Positions 7,525-22,058 of a DNA stretch of 26,582 bases are shown here, one piece after another. Numbering within the stretch: position 1 is the first letter of the stretch; each line of letters starts with the position of its first letter. Below the pieces are notes generated by a model. It saw only the letters and a program-made list of their open reading frames with translations. It ran no database searches and was not told the DNA's origin. Source of the DNA: JAKAQB01 sp027320105. GTDB lineage: Bacteria; Actinomycetota; Acidimicrobiia; Acidimicrobiales; Palsa-688. The DNA lies in NCBI GenBank assembly GCA_027320105.1, contig DAHVMA010000016.1, positions 1-26,582 of the forward strand, given 5' to 3'. A program made the translations under genes and the position numbers.

Positions 7525-7743
7525 GTGGGCAGCCAGGACGATCTGATGACGCTCGGGGACGCGGCGGCCATGGCCATCGCCGCTGGTGTGAGCGAGCGCG
7601 ACTTCGTTGCAGCCGTCCATCGGGGGGTCGTCGACACGCGCATCGTGGACGGCCTGCCGCGCGTCGCGCGACGGGAGATGGAGTTCTGGTGCCGGATCGC
7701 CGGCCTGGGCATGGAGGAAAGGGCTCAACTCGCCGCTGGCTGA
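7525..7743 (+). CDS. Small excisionase-like helix-turn-helix protein (paralogue 2)
   Basis: A 72-residue protein. The GTG at 7525 was chosen because it gives the same ten-residue lead-in as the paralogue at 393 (D-L-M-T-L against D-L-I-G-L at residues 6-10). A GTG at 7507 and an ATG at 7546 are alternatives. It shares A-A, A-x-x-A-G, R-G-V-V-D (33-37), V-D-G-x-P and W-C-R (55-57) with paralogue 1; 26 of 60 aligned positions are identical by hand count. The predicted fold is a small HTH with a short wing. It is convergent with the prepilin peptidase gene, with only 6 bp between them. DNA binding is inferred from the family, and the target is unknown. Confidence 0.65.
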   Translation: MGSQDDLMTLGDAAAMAIAAGVSERDFVAAVHRGVVDTRIVDGLPRVARREMEFWCRIAGLGMEERAQLAAG

Positions 7744-7749
7744 GCGGGG

Positions 7750-8541
7750 TCAGTGGAGTCCCTGCATCGCGTGGCGGTAGCCGGTGATGATCGCGTCGCC
7801 AGCGAAGATCGCAACGACTGCACCGGTGGCGAGGAAGACCCCGTAGGGCAGTCGGCTGGACATCTTCGCCTTGCCGGCCAGGATCAGGGCGATCCCTACT
7901 GACGCCCCGGCGAGGTTGGCTGCCATGAACCCGATGAGCAGGCACCACGGGCTCAGCCAGCCGAGCGCCATTCCGAGCAGGAAGGACAGGCGGACGTCGC
8001 CGAACCCCAGCCAGGCGGGGCGGAGGAAGTTCACGAGGAAGAAGGCGAGGAAGCTTCCTGCGCTGCAGGCGAGGGCGGTGAGCAGCCGACCCCACGACCG
8101 GGTGGCGATGGTGGCAGCCAGCAGGTCGGCGGCGACGAGCGCGGCGGATGCGTACACGACGGAGCGGGGGAGGATGAGGTGCTCGCCGTCGATGAGCGCC
8201 AGCGCGAGCAGGCCGGCGGCGAACACCAACTCGGCGGGCAGCGTCCAGCTGGCACCGAAGCGCACGGCCAGGAGGGCGAACAGCCCCGCCGTGGCCAACT
8301 CCACAAGGGGGTAGCGCACCGAGATCGGCTCGTCGCACGAGCGGCAACGTCCCTGCAGGAGGAGCCACGACAGCACGGGGAGGTTGTCGTAGGCGGCGAT
8401 CGGCGTTCCACAACCCGGGCACGCCGGCGCCGGGCGGACCACCGACAACCTGCGCGGCACCCGGTAGATGACCACATTGAGGAACGAGCCCACACAAAGG
8501 CCGGCCACAGCACAAGCGATGGTGAGGATCAGCACGCGCAC
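7750..8541 (-). CDS. Prepilin peptidase (A24 family, PilD-like)
   Basis: A 263-residue polytopic membrane aspartic protease, with optional N-methyltransferase activity, that cleaves type IV pilin-like leader peptides. The N-terminal domain has G-S-F-L-N-V-V-I-Y-R (18-27) and the zinc-type quartet C41-C44 and C66-C69 with P-V-L-S-W between them. The catalytic aspartates are D118 (in L-I-D-G-E-H-L-I-L-P) and D182 (G-F-G-D-V-R-L). About seven hydrophobic segments follow the usual arrangement and the length is normal. The start is GTG at 8541. No pilin or assembly ATPase gene lies in the window, so its substrates are encoded elsewhere. It is divergent from rpoB and shares the upstream region. Confidence 0.9.
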   Translation of the reverse strand: MRVLILTIACAVAGLCVGSFLNVVIYRVPRRLSVVRPAPACPGCGTPIAAYDNLPVLSWLLLQGRCRSCDEPISVRYPLVELATAGLFALLAVRFGASWTLPAELVFAAGLLALALIDGEHLILPRSVVYASAALVAADLLAATIATRSWGRLLTALACSAGSFLAFFLVNFLRPAWLGFGDVRLSFLLGMALGWLSPWCLLIGFMAANLAGASVGIALILAGKAKMSSRLPYGVFLATGAVVAIFAGDAIITGYRHAMQGLH

Positions 8542-8579
8542 ACTCTCACTCTCCCCGGGCTCACTCTCTACGGGCGCTC

Positions 8580-8608
8580 TTGACCACCGACTGCTCGTGC
8601 CTTACCCT
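8580..8608 (+). promoter_or_regulatory. Promoter-like sequence P1 upstream of rpoB
   Basis: TTGACC (8580-8585), a 17-bp spacer and TACCCT (8603-8608) match a housekeeping sigma consensus well. It lies about 160 bp ahead of the rpoB start, leaving a long leader. Confidence 0.55.
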
Positions 8609-8637
8609 GAAGGGGACCAACCCGACCGCAAAGACCC

Positions 8638-8666
8638 TTGCAGTAGGCAAGCGCGCGCTGTAAGGT
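8638..8666 (+). promoter_or_regulatory. Promoter-like sequence P2 upstream of rpoB
   Basis: TTGCAG (8638-8643), a 17-bp spacer and TAAGGT (8661-8666) with TG just before the -10. It sits downstream of P1, so the two may act in tandem on rpoBC. Confidence 0.5.
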
Positions 8667-8694
8667 GTTCGGTTGCCGTGGTCGCCTGTTCGGT

Positions 8695-8718
8695 AGCCCC
8701 TGAAGCGCTTCAGGGGCT
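8695..8718 (+). terminator. 24-bp perfect palindrome in the rpoB leader (possible attenuator)
   Basis: AGCCCCTGAAGC-GCTTCAGGGGCT is fully self-complementary and is followed by TTCGCGCG. It lies downstream of both promoter-like sequences and 50 bp before the rpoB start. It may act as a leaky attenuator or RNA-processing hairpin; as DNA it could equally be a protein-binding palindrome. Confidence 0.5.
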
Positions 8719-8768
8719 TTCGCGCGCTCTCACGGCCCTACGACCCCCCTCTGCCTCAGGAGTAGGCC

Positions 8769-12344
<3,576 letters not shown>

Positions 12345-12345
12345 G

Positions 12346-16383
<4,038 letters not shown>

Positions 16384-16390
16384 CACCTGC

Positions 16391-16470
16391 CAGCTGGTGC
16401 TAGCTGGTGCTAGCTGGTGCCAGCTGGTGCCAGCCGGCGCCAGTCGGCGCCAGCCGGTGTCAGCCGGCGG
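16391..16470. repeat. Eight tandem 10-bp repeats directly after rpoC
   Basis: Eight units of consensus YAGYYGGYGC (the first is CAGCTGGTGC) run without gaps, beginning 7 bp after the rpoC stop. The first four favour AGCTGG and the last four AGYCGG. Most units hold the self-complementary core CAGCTG or a near match, so the transcript could fold in several registers. The period is close to one DNA helical turn. No coding role is likely. Confidence 0.85.
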
Positions 16471-16618
16471 CGGGACACTCGGTTGGTTCTCTGGAGGTCG
16501 GTGCGTTCAGGGCCGGAATCTGCCCTGAACGCACCGAGGTGTCGTCAATGCACCGAGGTCGCGTCCTACGGGCCATCCGTGCAACGGGATGCCGACCGCG
16601 GGATGCCCGGCAACCGGG
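16471..16618. other. Remainder of the rpoC downstream spacer
   Basis: There is no gene between the repeats and the next promoter. Besides the hairpin annotated separately, GCACCGAGGT is repeated at 16531-16540 and 16550-16559. GGATGC (16601-16606) can pair with GCATCC (16621-16626) around a CCGG/CCGG inner stem. Confidence 0.5.
16498..16537 (+). terminator. Perfect 16-bp inverted repeat, probable rpoBC terminator
   Basis: The arms 16498-16513 and 16522-16537 are perfectly complementary (TCGGTGCGTTCAGGGC on the left) around the 8-nt loop CGGAATCT. There is no following T-tract, but many actinobacterial terminators lack one. The position 115 bp after rpoC suits a terminator. Confidence 0.6.
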
Positions 16619-16648
16619 TTGCATCCGTCTTGCCCGCTGTGCTAGGGT
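16619..16648 (+). promoter_or_regulatory. Promoter-like sequence for the duplicated-domain propeller gene
   Basis: TTGCAT (16619-16624), an 18-bp spacer and TAGGGT (16643-16648) sit in a locally AT-richer stretch about 95 bp before the ATG at 16744. It is the only good match in the spacer. Confidence 0.5.
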
Positions 16649-16743
16649 ATCGAATGCTCTGCACTTTGCGCGCGAGCAGTTGACCAATCCGCCATCCGCC
16701 GAGTGGGGAAGCGGTGGTCTGTGCACGAGACATCAGGGGGGCG

Positions 16744-19128
16744 ATGACTACCACGACCACCCGTGAACAGAAGCGGCGCTGGCGACCTCGCTTCTGGCTC
16801 TTCGCCGCCGCCCTCCTTGTCGCCGGCTCCCTCGTGGTGACAGGAGGGCAGCTCCCCACGGCCGGTGCGACGCCGCTGCCAGTCTGGCCCTACACGGCAA
16901 CGATCACGTCGTCGAGCGTGGCGGCACTCCACGTCGGCGAAGAGGTCGACCTCATCCACCTCGACAACATCACGATGGAGGACATCGACGCCCGCGTCGT
17001 GGGCCAGGCCACCTTCCACGTCGTCGCGACGCCGTCCCCGTACTCGTGCCTCAACGGGTCGACCGTCAACATCTTCGCCTTCCACGGTGAGCTCTTCCTC
17101 CACAACGGCCTCGAGGGCAACCAGTGCACGTACGGCACGTGGGAGATCGCGCCAGCCTCGGTCACCTCGCCGCTCCAGGTTCCTGCGATCACCGGTGCGA
17201 CCGAGATCGGGGGAAGGCTCGTCCTGTCGGGCAGGGGCTTCGGAGCCTCGCCGGGAGCCGTCGTGCTCATCCACTACGGCGCCACCGTCTCGGGCCCGGT
17301 CTACGCCACGGGCGCCGTCGCGTGGTCGTCGTACCGGGTGAGCGTGGCCGTGCCCGTCGCCCTGCCGACCGGCCCCTACGACGTGCTGCTGCTCACCCGA
17401 GCCGGCGCGGCCGCGACCACCCTCGCCGTCCTGTCCCCCCCGCCGCCACCGCCTCCTCCGGGCCTGTGGGTGCAGGAGCCGTCGGGCACCACCGAGAGCT
17501 TGAACGCCGTCTCCTGCGTGCCGGGCAGGTCCCCGAGCGGGGTGTGGACGGGCTACTGCTACGCCGTCGGCGACCACGGGACGATTGTCTTTTCGGCGAA
17601 CGGCGGCCTCACGTGGTCGACGGAGACCTCCCCGTCGACCGTGGACCTCCACGGCGTGGCCTGCGTGCCGCTGACAGGGCCTGGCGTGAGGGTGCCCGTG
17701 ATCTGCTACGCCGTCGGCGACCAGGGCACGATCCTGTTCGAGAAGAACGGCCTGCCTTGGATCGTCGAGTCGCCCACCAGCCCCTCGACCACCGAGCCTT
17801 TCTCCGCCGTCGCCTGCCAGTCGGCCAGCCGCTGCTGGGCCGTCGGCACGGCCGTGGCCGCCGAGCTCACCTTCGCCAACCCGACGAGCCCCTGGCAGCT
17901 GATCACCATCCTCGGTCCGCCCGGTTCGACCTGCGGCCCCGGAGGACCCCCCAACGCTTGCCTGCGCGGCGTTGCCCTCGGCAACGCCGACGAGCACTTC
18001 GCCGTGGGCGGCGGCGGCAACATCTACGCCCAGTTCGACTACCGGGGCCCGTCGTGGACCAACCAGGTCTCCCTCGGCGCCGGCTACTTCACCTCGATCT
18101 CGTGCGGCCCGCCGTCGATCGCCGGCCACAGCCACTGCATCACCGTTGGCACCGACGACACCCTCGCCGCCAGCCGCATCTACCTGACCTTCGACAGCGG
18201 CACGACCTGGGCGCCGGCGACCTCCCCGCCCGAGGGGAACATGCCGCCTCTTCGGGGCGTGTCGGTCCTGCGGGGAGCGCCCGCCAACGGGCACGCATGG
18301 GCCGTCGGTGACAGGGGCACGATCCTGCGCACCGACGACGGGGGCAGGACCTGGGTGAAGGAGACCTCGTCCACGAGCGCCGACCTGCTCGCGGTCACGT
18401 GCCCGGCGACCCCCAACCCGTCGCTGCTCTGCCTCGCCGTCGGCGCGGGGGGAACCATCCTCGCCCGCCGCCCGGGTCTCCCGCTGCCAGCGTGGGCCTA
18501 CACGGCGACCGTGACCGCCTCGAGCACCACCGGGCTCACCGTCGGGCGGACCTACGGCCTCATCCACCTCGTCAACCTCACCCTCGAGGACCTCGGTGCG
18601 ACCCGCGTGGGCCGGGCCACCTTGCACGTCAACGTGGCCCGCTCCCCCTATACCTGTCTGAACGGCTCCACCGTCAACGTGTTCCTCTACGACGGGCAGT
18701 ACTTCCTCCACAACGGTCTCCAGGGCTCCCAGTGCACCTACGGGACGTGGGAGATCGCACCGGCCTCGGTCACCTCGCCGGCCGAGGTGCCCACGATCTC
18801 GAGCGCCAGCTTCGCCTTCAGCCCGGTCGTGCGACCACCGACGCCGTACGCAAGGCTACTCGTCGCCGGGCGCAACCTCGGCGCCTCACCCGGGACGGTC
18901 TCGCTCATCGGCTACAGCGCCACGACCTCGGGGCCGGTCGTGTCCACGAGCGTCATGTCGTGGGCGCCCACGCGCGTGGTGGCGGGCCTCCAGGGCCACG
19001 TCACCCTCGGCTCCCTCTATGACGTGCTGCTCTTCACGAGCTCAGGCGCCGCCGCCTCCACGTTGGCGAGGGTGCCCCGCATCGTCCCGCTCGTGGTGTC
19101 GCCGGTCTCGCTCCGCAGGAGGAGCTGA
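16744..19128 (+). CDS. Secreted protein: duplicated unknown domain flanking a Ycf48-like propeller
   Basis: A 794-residue protein. The ATG at 16744 is preceded by AGGGGGG and begins a clear signal peptide: a basic n-region (R-E-Q-K-R-R-W-R), a hydrophobic core at about 17-33 and an end near T-A-G-A. Residues about 44-149 and 581-686 are two copies of one unrecognised domain, about two thirds identical (69 of 106 by hand count). Shared motifs are Y-T-A-T, L-I-H-L, C-L-N-G-S-T-V-N, F-L-H-N-G-L and Q-C-T-Y-G-T-W-E-I. Each copy is followed by an IPT/TIG-like segment with G-x-x-x-G-A-S-P-G. After an eight-Pro linker (about 230-238) come seven A-V-G-x-x-G-T-I-type repeats (near 272, 321, 365, 419, 467, 519 and 565) resembling Ycf48/BNR propeller blades. 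Likely extracellular and adhesive or scaffold-like; no catalytic motif is seen. Confidence 0.85.
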   Translation: MTTTTTREQKRRWRPRFWLFAAALLVAGSLVVTGGQLPTAGATPLPVWPYTATITSSSVAALHVGEEVDLIHLDNITMEDIDARVVGQATFHVVATPSPYSCLNGSTVNIFAFHGELFLHNGLEGNQCTYGTWEIAPASVTSPLQVPAITGATEIGGRLVLSGRGFGASPGAVVLIHYGATVSGPVYATGAVAWSSYRVSVAVPVALPTGPYDVLLLTRAGAAATTLAVLSPPPPPPPPGLWVQEPSGTTESLNAVSCVPGRSPSGVWTGYCYAVGDHGTIVFSANGGLTWSTETSPSTVDLHGVACVPLTGPGVRVPVICYAVGDQGTILFEKNGLPWIVESPTSPSTTEPFSAVACQSASRCWAVGTAVAAELTFANPTSPWQLITILGPPGSTCGPGGPPNACLRGVALGNADEHFAVGGGGNIYAQFDYRGPSWTNQVSLGAGYFTSISCGPPSIAGHSHCITVGTDDTLAASRIYLTFDSGTTWAPATSPPEGNMPPLRGVSVLRGAPANGHAWAVGDRGTILRTDDGGRTWVKETSSTSADLLAVTCPATPNPSLLCLAVGAGGTILARRPGLPLPAWAYTATVTASSTTGLTVGRTYGLIHLVNLTLEDLGATRVGRATLHVNVARSPYTCLNGSTVNVFLYDGQYFLHNGLQGSQCTYGTWEIAPASVTSPAEVPTISSASFAFSPVVRPPTPYARLLVAGRNLGASPGTVSLIGYSATTSGPVVSTSVMSWAPTRVVAGLQGHVTLGSLYDVLLFTSSGAAASTLARVPRIVPLVVSPVSLRRRS

Positions 19129-19245
19129 TCGGCGGCCCGGTGCTCGTGGAGCGGGACCCCTTCACTGACGGGGGGTGCGACGAGCCGACCGTCGAGGCCC
19201 TCGCGCCGCCCCTTCGCCCGGGCGCCCAGCCGGAAGAACGTCCGG

Positions 19246-20085
19246 TCAGCTGAGCGACGGGTGGCCCCGGGGCCGATCCCCAGGAGGTTGCCAGCCGGCA
19301 TGCCTGGCCATGGCAACGGCTTCCAGTTGGCTGTTGACGCCGAGCTTGCCGAGGATGGAATGAATCTGGCTCCGTACGGTTGTGACGGACACGTACGACG
19401 TTGCCGCCACCCGTTCGGCGCCGAAGCCGTCGATGAGCATGGCGAGCACCTCCTGCTCCCGGTGGCTCAGCTGCTGGAAGGGTGCCAGCGCCACGACTCG
19501 CTCGGTTCGCCGCCGCCTCCACGCCTCGAGCAACCGGGCGCGGGTCTGGGGTGGGACCAGAGGGACACCGTCGAGAGCCTTCCGTACGGCGGCGATCAGC
19601 TCCTCGACGCCCACCGTCTTCGGTACCCACCCGACAGCTCCAGCTTCGAAGCAGCAGCCGATGGCCCATTCATTCGACGTTGCCGACACGATGATGACGC
19701 GCGATCCGGAGGACGTCAGCGGCCTGACCAGCTTGGCGCCATTGCCGAGGGGGCCGAGGTCGAGGTCGAGGAGCGCCACGTCGGGTCCGGCGCCGCACAA
19801 CTCCTCGCGCATCTCGCCGAGGGTGGCGGCGGCGGGAACGAGCACTTCGAAGCCCTCGGCGGCCAAGGTTGCCGACAGCGCAGCCGAGAGCAGGGCGTGA
19901 TCCTCGACGAGTGCTACGACGTGACGGCTGTGCTCCCCGGGAGGCTCTCTGATCGAGGGCGCAGTGGAGGGTTCCTCACGCCAGGGCACTGTCTCCAATC
20001 CCCTCACCGCGCATTCGGGTGGATCACGGTCGAAATCATCGTACTCCCCGAGCCCGCCGTCGTGGCGGCCGCGGCCGTCTCTCAT
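19246..20085 (-). CDS. NarL/LuxR-family response regulator
   Basis: A 279-residue two-domain regulator. The ATG at 20085 is preceded by AGGA at a suitable distance; a longer start would run into the upstream VOC gene. The receiver domain (about 55-175) has the acidic pair E61-D62, the phosphoacceptor D107 in A-L-L-D-L, S134 and K156 in V-P-K-T. The LuxR-type HTH (about 205-265) begins L-S-H-R-E-Q-E-V-L and carries S-V-T-T-V-R-S-Q-I-H in the recognition helix region. The first 50 residues are an acidic, low-complexity extension, so a GTG at 20007 is an alternative start. No histidine kinase gene is adjacent; the nearest is at 22964-24550. Targets are unknown. Confidence 0.85.
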   Translation of the reverse strand: MRDGRGRHDGGLGEYDDFDRDPPECAVRGLETVPWREEPSTAPSIREPPGEHSRHVVALVEDHALLSAALSATLAAEGFEVLVPAAATLGEMREELCGAGPDVALLDLDLGPLGNGAKLVRPLTSSGSRVIIVSATSNEWAIGCCFEAGAVGWVPKTVGVEELIAAVRKALDGVPLVPPQTRARLLEAWRRRRTERVVALAPFQQLSHREQEVLAMLIDGFGAERVAATSYVSVTTVRSQIHSILGKLGVNSQLEAVAMARHAGWQPPGDRPRGHPSLS

Positions 20086-20167
20086 GCCGATCCTGCTGCG
20101 GTGCGCACGTACGTTGCCTGATACGGCCGGCCTGCCGATGCCCTCAGGTGGTCCGGATGCTCGAGTG

Positions 20168-20641
20168 TCAGCTCGGCGCCAGCCCCTGCTCCTCGTTCCA
20201 GCGGCGCATCTGCTCGCTGAATCCGGGGTCCCCTTGGTCGGACGGGCGCGCAGCGGTGAAGATGACCACATGGCCGTCGGGGTCGATCGTGGTCAGATCG
20301 CGTGTGTTCCACCTGGTGTCGGCCGGCCCGTCGACATGCCCGCCACCGTGCGCCCGTGCCTGTGCCGCTAGGTCGTCGATCTCGTCGTAGGCTGCGGCGA
20401 AACTCAAGGAGCACCCGGCGCCGGCGTCGACCGGCGCGCTTGCCGGGCGCACCAGCAGGTCCTGGAACTGCCAGCGGCGCAGGTGCACGAGCGCCGGCCC
20501 GCGTGGCCCGGGGATGGCGAAGAGGCTGATGAAGCCGAGGCCCTCGACGTACCACGAGGTCGTGACGTCGATGTCGGCGACCAGGAGCGTGGCGAACATC
20601 GGCATGCCGTAGATCGCCCGGCTGATCGGCGGCGCCGACAC
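20168..20641 (-). CDS. VOC (glyoxalase/bleomycin-resistance) superfamily protein
   Basis: A 157-residue protein with the usual paired beta-alpha-beta-beta-beta layout. The first half has F-A-T-L-L-V-A-D-I-D, then T-S-W-Y-V-E-G-L-G-F. The second half has D-P-D-G-H-V-V-I-F, the family's closing strand. Members bind a metal and act on small electrophiles, dioxygenase substrates or antibiotics; nothing here fixes the substrate. The GTG at 20641 gives a natural N-terminus, and an ATG at 20605 is an alternative. It lies 82 bp upstream of the response regulator gene on the same strand, so the two may be co-transcribed. Confidence 0.75.
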   Translation of the reverse strand: MSAPPISRAIYGMPMFATLLVADIDVTTSWYVEGLGFISLFAIPGPRGPALVHLRRWQFQDLLVRPASAPVDAGAGCSLSFAAAYDEIDDLAAQARAHGGGHVDGPADTRWNTRDLTTIDPDGHVVIFTAARPSDQGDPGFSEQMRRWNEEQGLAPS

Positions 20642-20767
20642 GCCTGAGCCGGGACCGGGAACCGGAGACAGGCTGTCGTCAAATGGGACCTTCCTCGAGC
20701 CTGGTGCGGATGGAGGGTCATGTCAAGCCAAGCGCGTCGCGCTCGCCGATCGGTGACCGGGCCTTGG

Positions 20768-20842
20768 TCACCTCCCGTCTCGAGCGAGTTCGTCCTCGAC
20801 TGCCCGGCGGATCCAGTTGGAGACCGAACGGTCGTCGGCGGC
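20768..20842 (-). pseudogene. C-terminal remnant of a ribbon-helix-helix (CopG-type) protein
   Basis: The minus-strand frame ends A-A-D-D-R-S-V-S-N-W-I-R-R-A-V-E-D-E-L-A before TGA. This is the typical second helix of small RHH antitoxin or repressor proteins. The frame upstream of it has no RHH strand or first helix and no nearby start, so only a fragment survives. It would be a relic of a toxin-antitoxin or regulator gene; chance is possible given its 25-residue length. Confidence 0.35.
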
Positions 20843-20955
20843 TGGCTTGTGGGTGGCGCGTGCCAGCCTGTCAGTAGGGTAAGTGATCTGCCCACCGCCA
20901 CGGCGAAGCTGTGGTTGACGCCGTCGGTGATGTGGGGCACCGGTGCCACGGCAAC

Positions 20956-20986
20956 CAAGATTGGGACCTCCATTTACCCAATTTTG
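20956..20986 (+). terminator. AT-rich hairpin upstream of the TasA-like gene
   Basis: CAAGATTGGG (20956-20965) pairs with CCCAATTTTG (20977-20986), with one G-U wobble, around an 11-nt loop. The low GC content stands out from its surroundings. The right arm contains TTTT, so it could terminate rightward transcription or serve as an operator. Confidence 0.4.
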
Positions 20987-21027
20987 ATGATGAGGACGCC
21001 GGTTCGGACCCTGGAGAATGCCCACGG

Positions 21028-21067
21028 TGGGTGGGTGCAACGTCCCGCCGCCACCGGCCCCCACCCA
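21028..21067 (+). promoter_or_regulatory. Structured leader of the TasA-like gene
   Basis: TGGGTGGG (21028-21035) pairs perfectly with CCCACCCA (21060-21067) across a 24-nt loop. CCGCC words in the loop could instead pair with CGGCGG at about 21073-21079, so two folds compete shortly before the ribosome binding site AAGGA near 21092. It could be a regulated 5-prime leader, but this is speculative. Confidence 0.3.
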
Positions 21068-21105
21068 GCGCATCGGCGGCTCGAGGACTCCAAGGACACA
21101 TCACC

Positions 21106-21855
21106 ATGCGAGCAAGACTCCCATTCTGGGCCGGCGCCCTCGGCGTCGGCGCGCTCGGACTGGCCCTGGTCGGGCCCGGCAGCTTCGCCAGCTTCACCAG
21201 CTCGGTCACCGCCAATCAGTCGATCACCGCCGGCACCTTCCAACTCGCGGGCACAGCGGGGACCCCGACGGTGTCAGGGCCGCTGATCGGCGACGCCAAC
21301 TCGATCGGCCAGCCGAACCTCGGGTCCACGGCCGGGTCCGAGCCAACCGCCCCCGACTTCAACGGCAACACCCTCTCGTTCACTCTCGGCAACATCAACC
21401 CGGGCGACACCTATACCGAGCCGGTGACGATCTACGACGTCGGCACCCTGCAGGGGCAGCTCAACACGGTCACCTACACGCCGGACACGACGAGCACGGC
21501 CCAGGCGCTGGAGAAGGACATGACCGTCGCCCTCCAGGAGGACATCGGGGGCACCTGGACCGACGTGCACACCCAGGGCGAGGAGACGACCTGCGGGGGA
21601 TGCGCAGGTGTCCCCGTATCTGCGGCAGCCTCCCACACCTTCAAGCTGGACTACAGCTTCGGCCCGAGCTTCGTGCAGCCCAACCCGCACATGTACAGCT
21701 ACAGCCAGGCGAGCAGCGCCGGCTTCAGCACCAACGAGCTGTCCGCCTCGTACCAGGTCGTGTTCAGCTTCACCAACACGACGGCGAGCCAGAACTCCCT
21801 GGAGACCGCGTCGGCATCCCCGTCGCTGAGCTTCAACGGGGTCAACACCCCCTAG
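21106..21855 (+). CDS. TasA/CalY-like exported protein with SipW-type signal peptide
   Basis: A 249-residue protein. The ATG at 21106 has AAGGA about 9 nt upstream; the reading frame is open further 5-prime but there it is only leader sequence. The N-terminus is M-R-A-R-L-P-F-W-A-G with a Gly/Ala/Leu core (8-24). It is followed by S-F-A-S-F-T-S-S-V-T-A-N-Q and A-G-T-F-Q-L (42-47), the signature of SipW-dependent precursors such as TasA, CalY/camelysin and related fibre proteins. The mature part is Ser/Thr/Asn-rich and predicted to be all beta, with one C-G-G-C motif near 165. It lacks a sortase signal. The SipW-type peptidase gene follows downstream past a strong hairpin, matching the tapA-sipW-tasA logic in Bacillus, where SipW processes matrix fibre subunits. 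The fibre role here is inferred. Confidence 0.7.
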   Translation: MRARLPFWAGALGVGALGLALVGPGSFASFTSSVTANQSITAGTFQLAGTAGTPTVSGPLIGDANSIGQPNLGSTAGSEPTAPDFNGNTLSFTLGNINPGDTYTEPVTIYDVGTLQGQLNTVTYTPDTTSTAQALEKDMTVALQEDIGGTWTDVHTQGEETTCGGCAGVPVSAAASHTFKLDYSFGPSFVQPNPHMYSYSQASSAGFSTNELSASYQVVFSFTNTTASQNSLETASASPSLSFNGVNTP

Positions 21856-21880
21856 CGGACTCGACGTAGCCACAAGGCAC

Positions 21881-21926
21881 GCCGGCAGCGACCCCCGGGC
21901 CCGACACCCGGGGGTCGCCAGCCGGC
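21881..21926 (+). terminator. Strong hairpin between the TasA-like and sipW-like genes
   Basis: GCGACCCCCGGG (21888-21899) and CCCGGGGGTCGC (21907-21918) form a perfect 12-bp stem with a 7-nt loop. GCCGGC on each side (21881-21886 and 21921-21926) can extend it by six pairs past a small bulge. It lies 25 bp after the stop of the TasA-like gene. It probably acts as a partial terminator that keeps peptidase expression below that of its substrate. Confidence 0.65.
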
Positions 21927-22058
21927 AGGCCCCAGGAGGTCGCCGCGCCGCCGCTCCCGGTGGCCCGGCACCGACCCGGGCGCCGGGCGGCCCGGACCCC
22001 GACGAGATGCCCACCGGGCGGGGATGACCCGTGCGGGGGCAGGAGGTAGAGGCACCCC

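Larger units (their letters stand above)
20642..21105. other. Long divergent spacer between the VOC and TasA-like genes
   Basis: No intact gene is visible. It holds a ribbon-helix-helix relic near the VOC side, an AT-richer hairpin at 20956-20986 and a G-rich/C-rich stem at 21028-21067 in the leader of the TasA-like gene. TTGACG at 20915-20920 has no matching -10 element, so no promoter is called. Confidence 0.5.

Noticed and set aside
16391..16470. CRISPR-like array
   Set aside because: The 10-bp units are contiguous without spacers, so this is a simple tandem repeat.
16407..16766. Small plus-strand frames across the 10-bp repeats
   Set aside because: Their Cys/Gln/Ala-rich translations come from the repeat itself, with no start signals and no family.
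20404..20973. Minus-strand frame starting at 20973 with a plausible-looking first 35 residues
   Set aside because: It continues through the VOC gene in a shadow frame and the initial segment matches nothing I recognise.
20911..21105. N-terminal extension of the TasA-like frame
   Set aside because: The extension has no protein character, and a clear signal peptide with a ribosome binding site starts at 21106.
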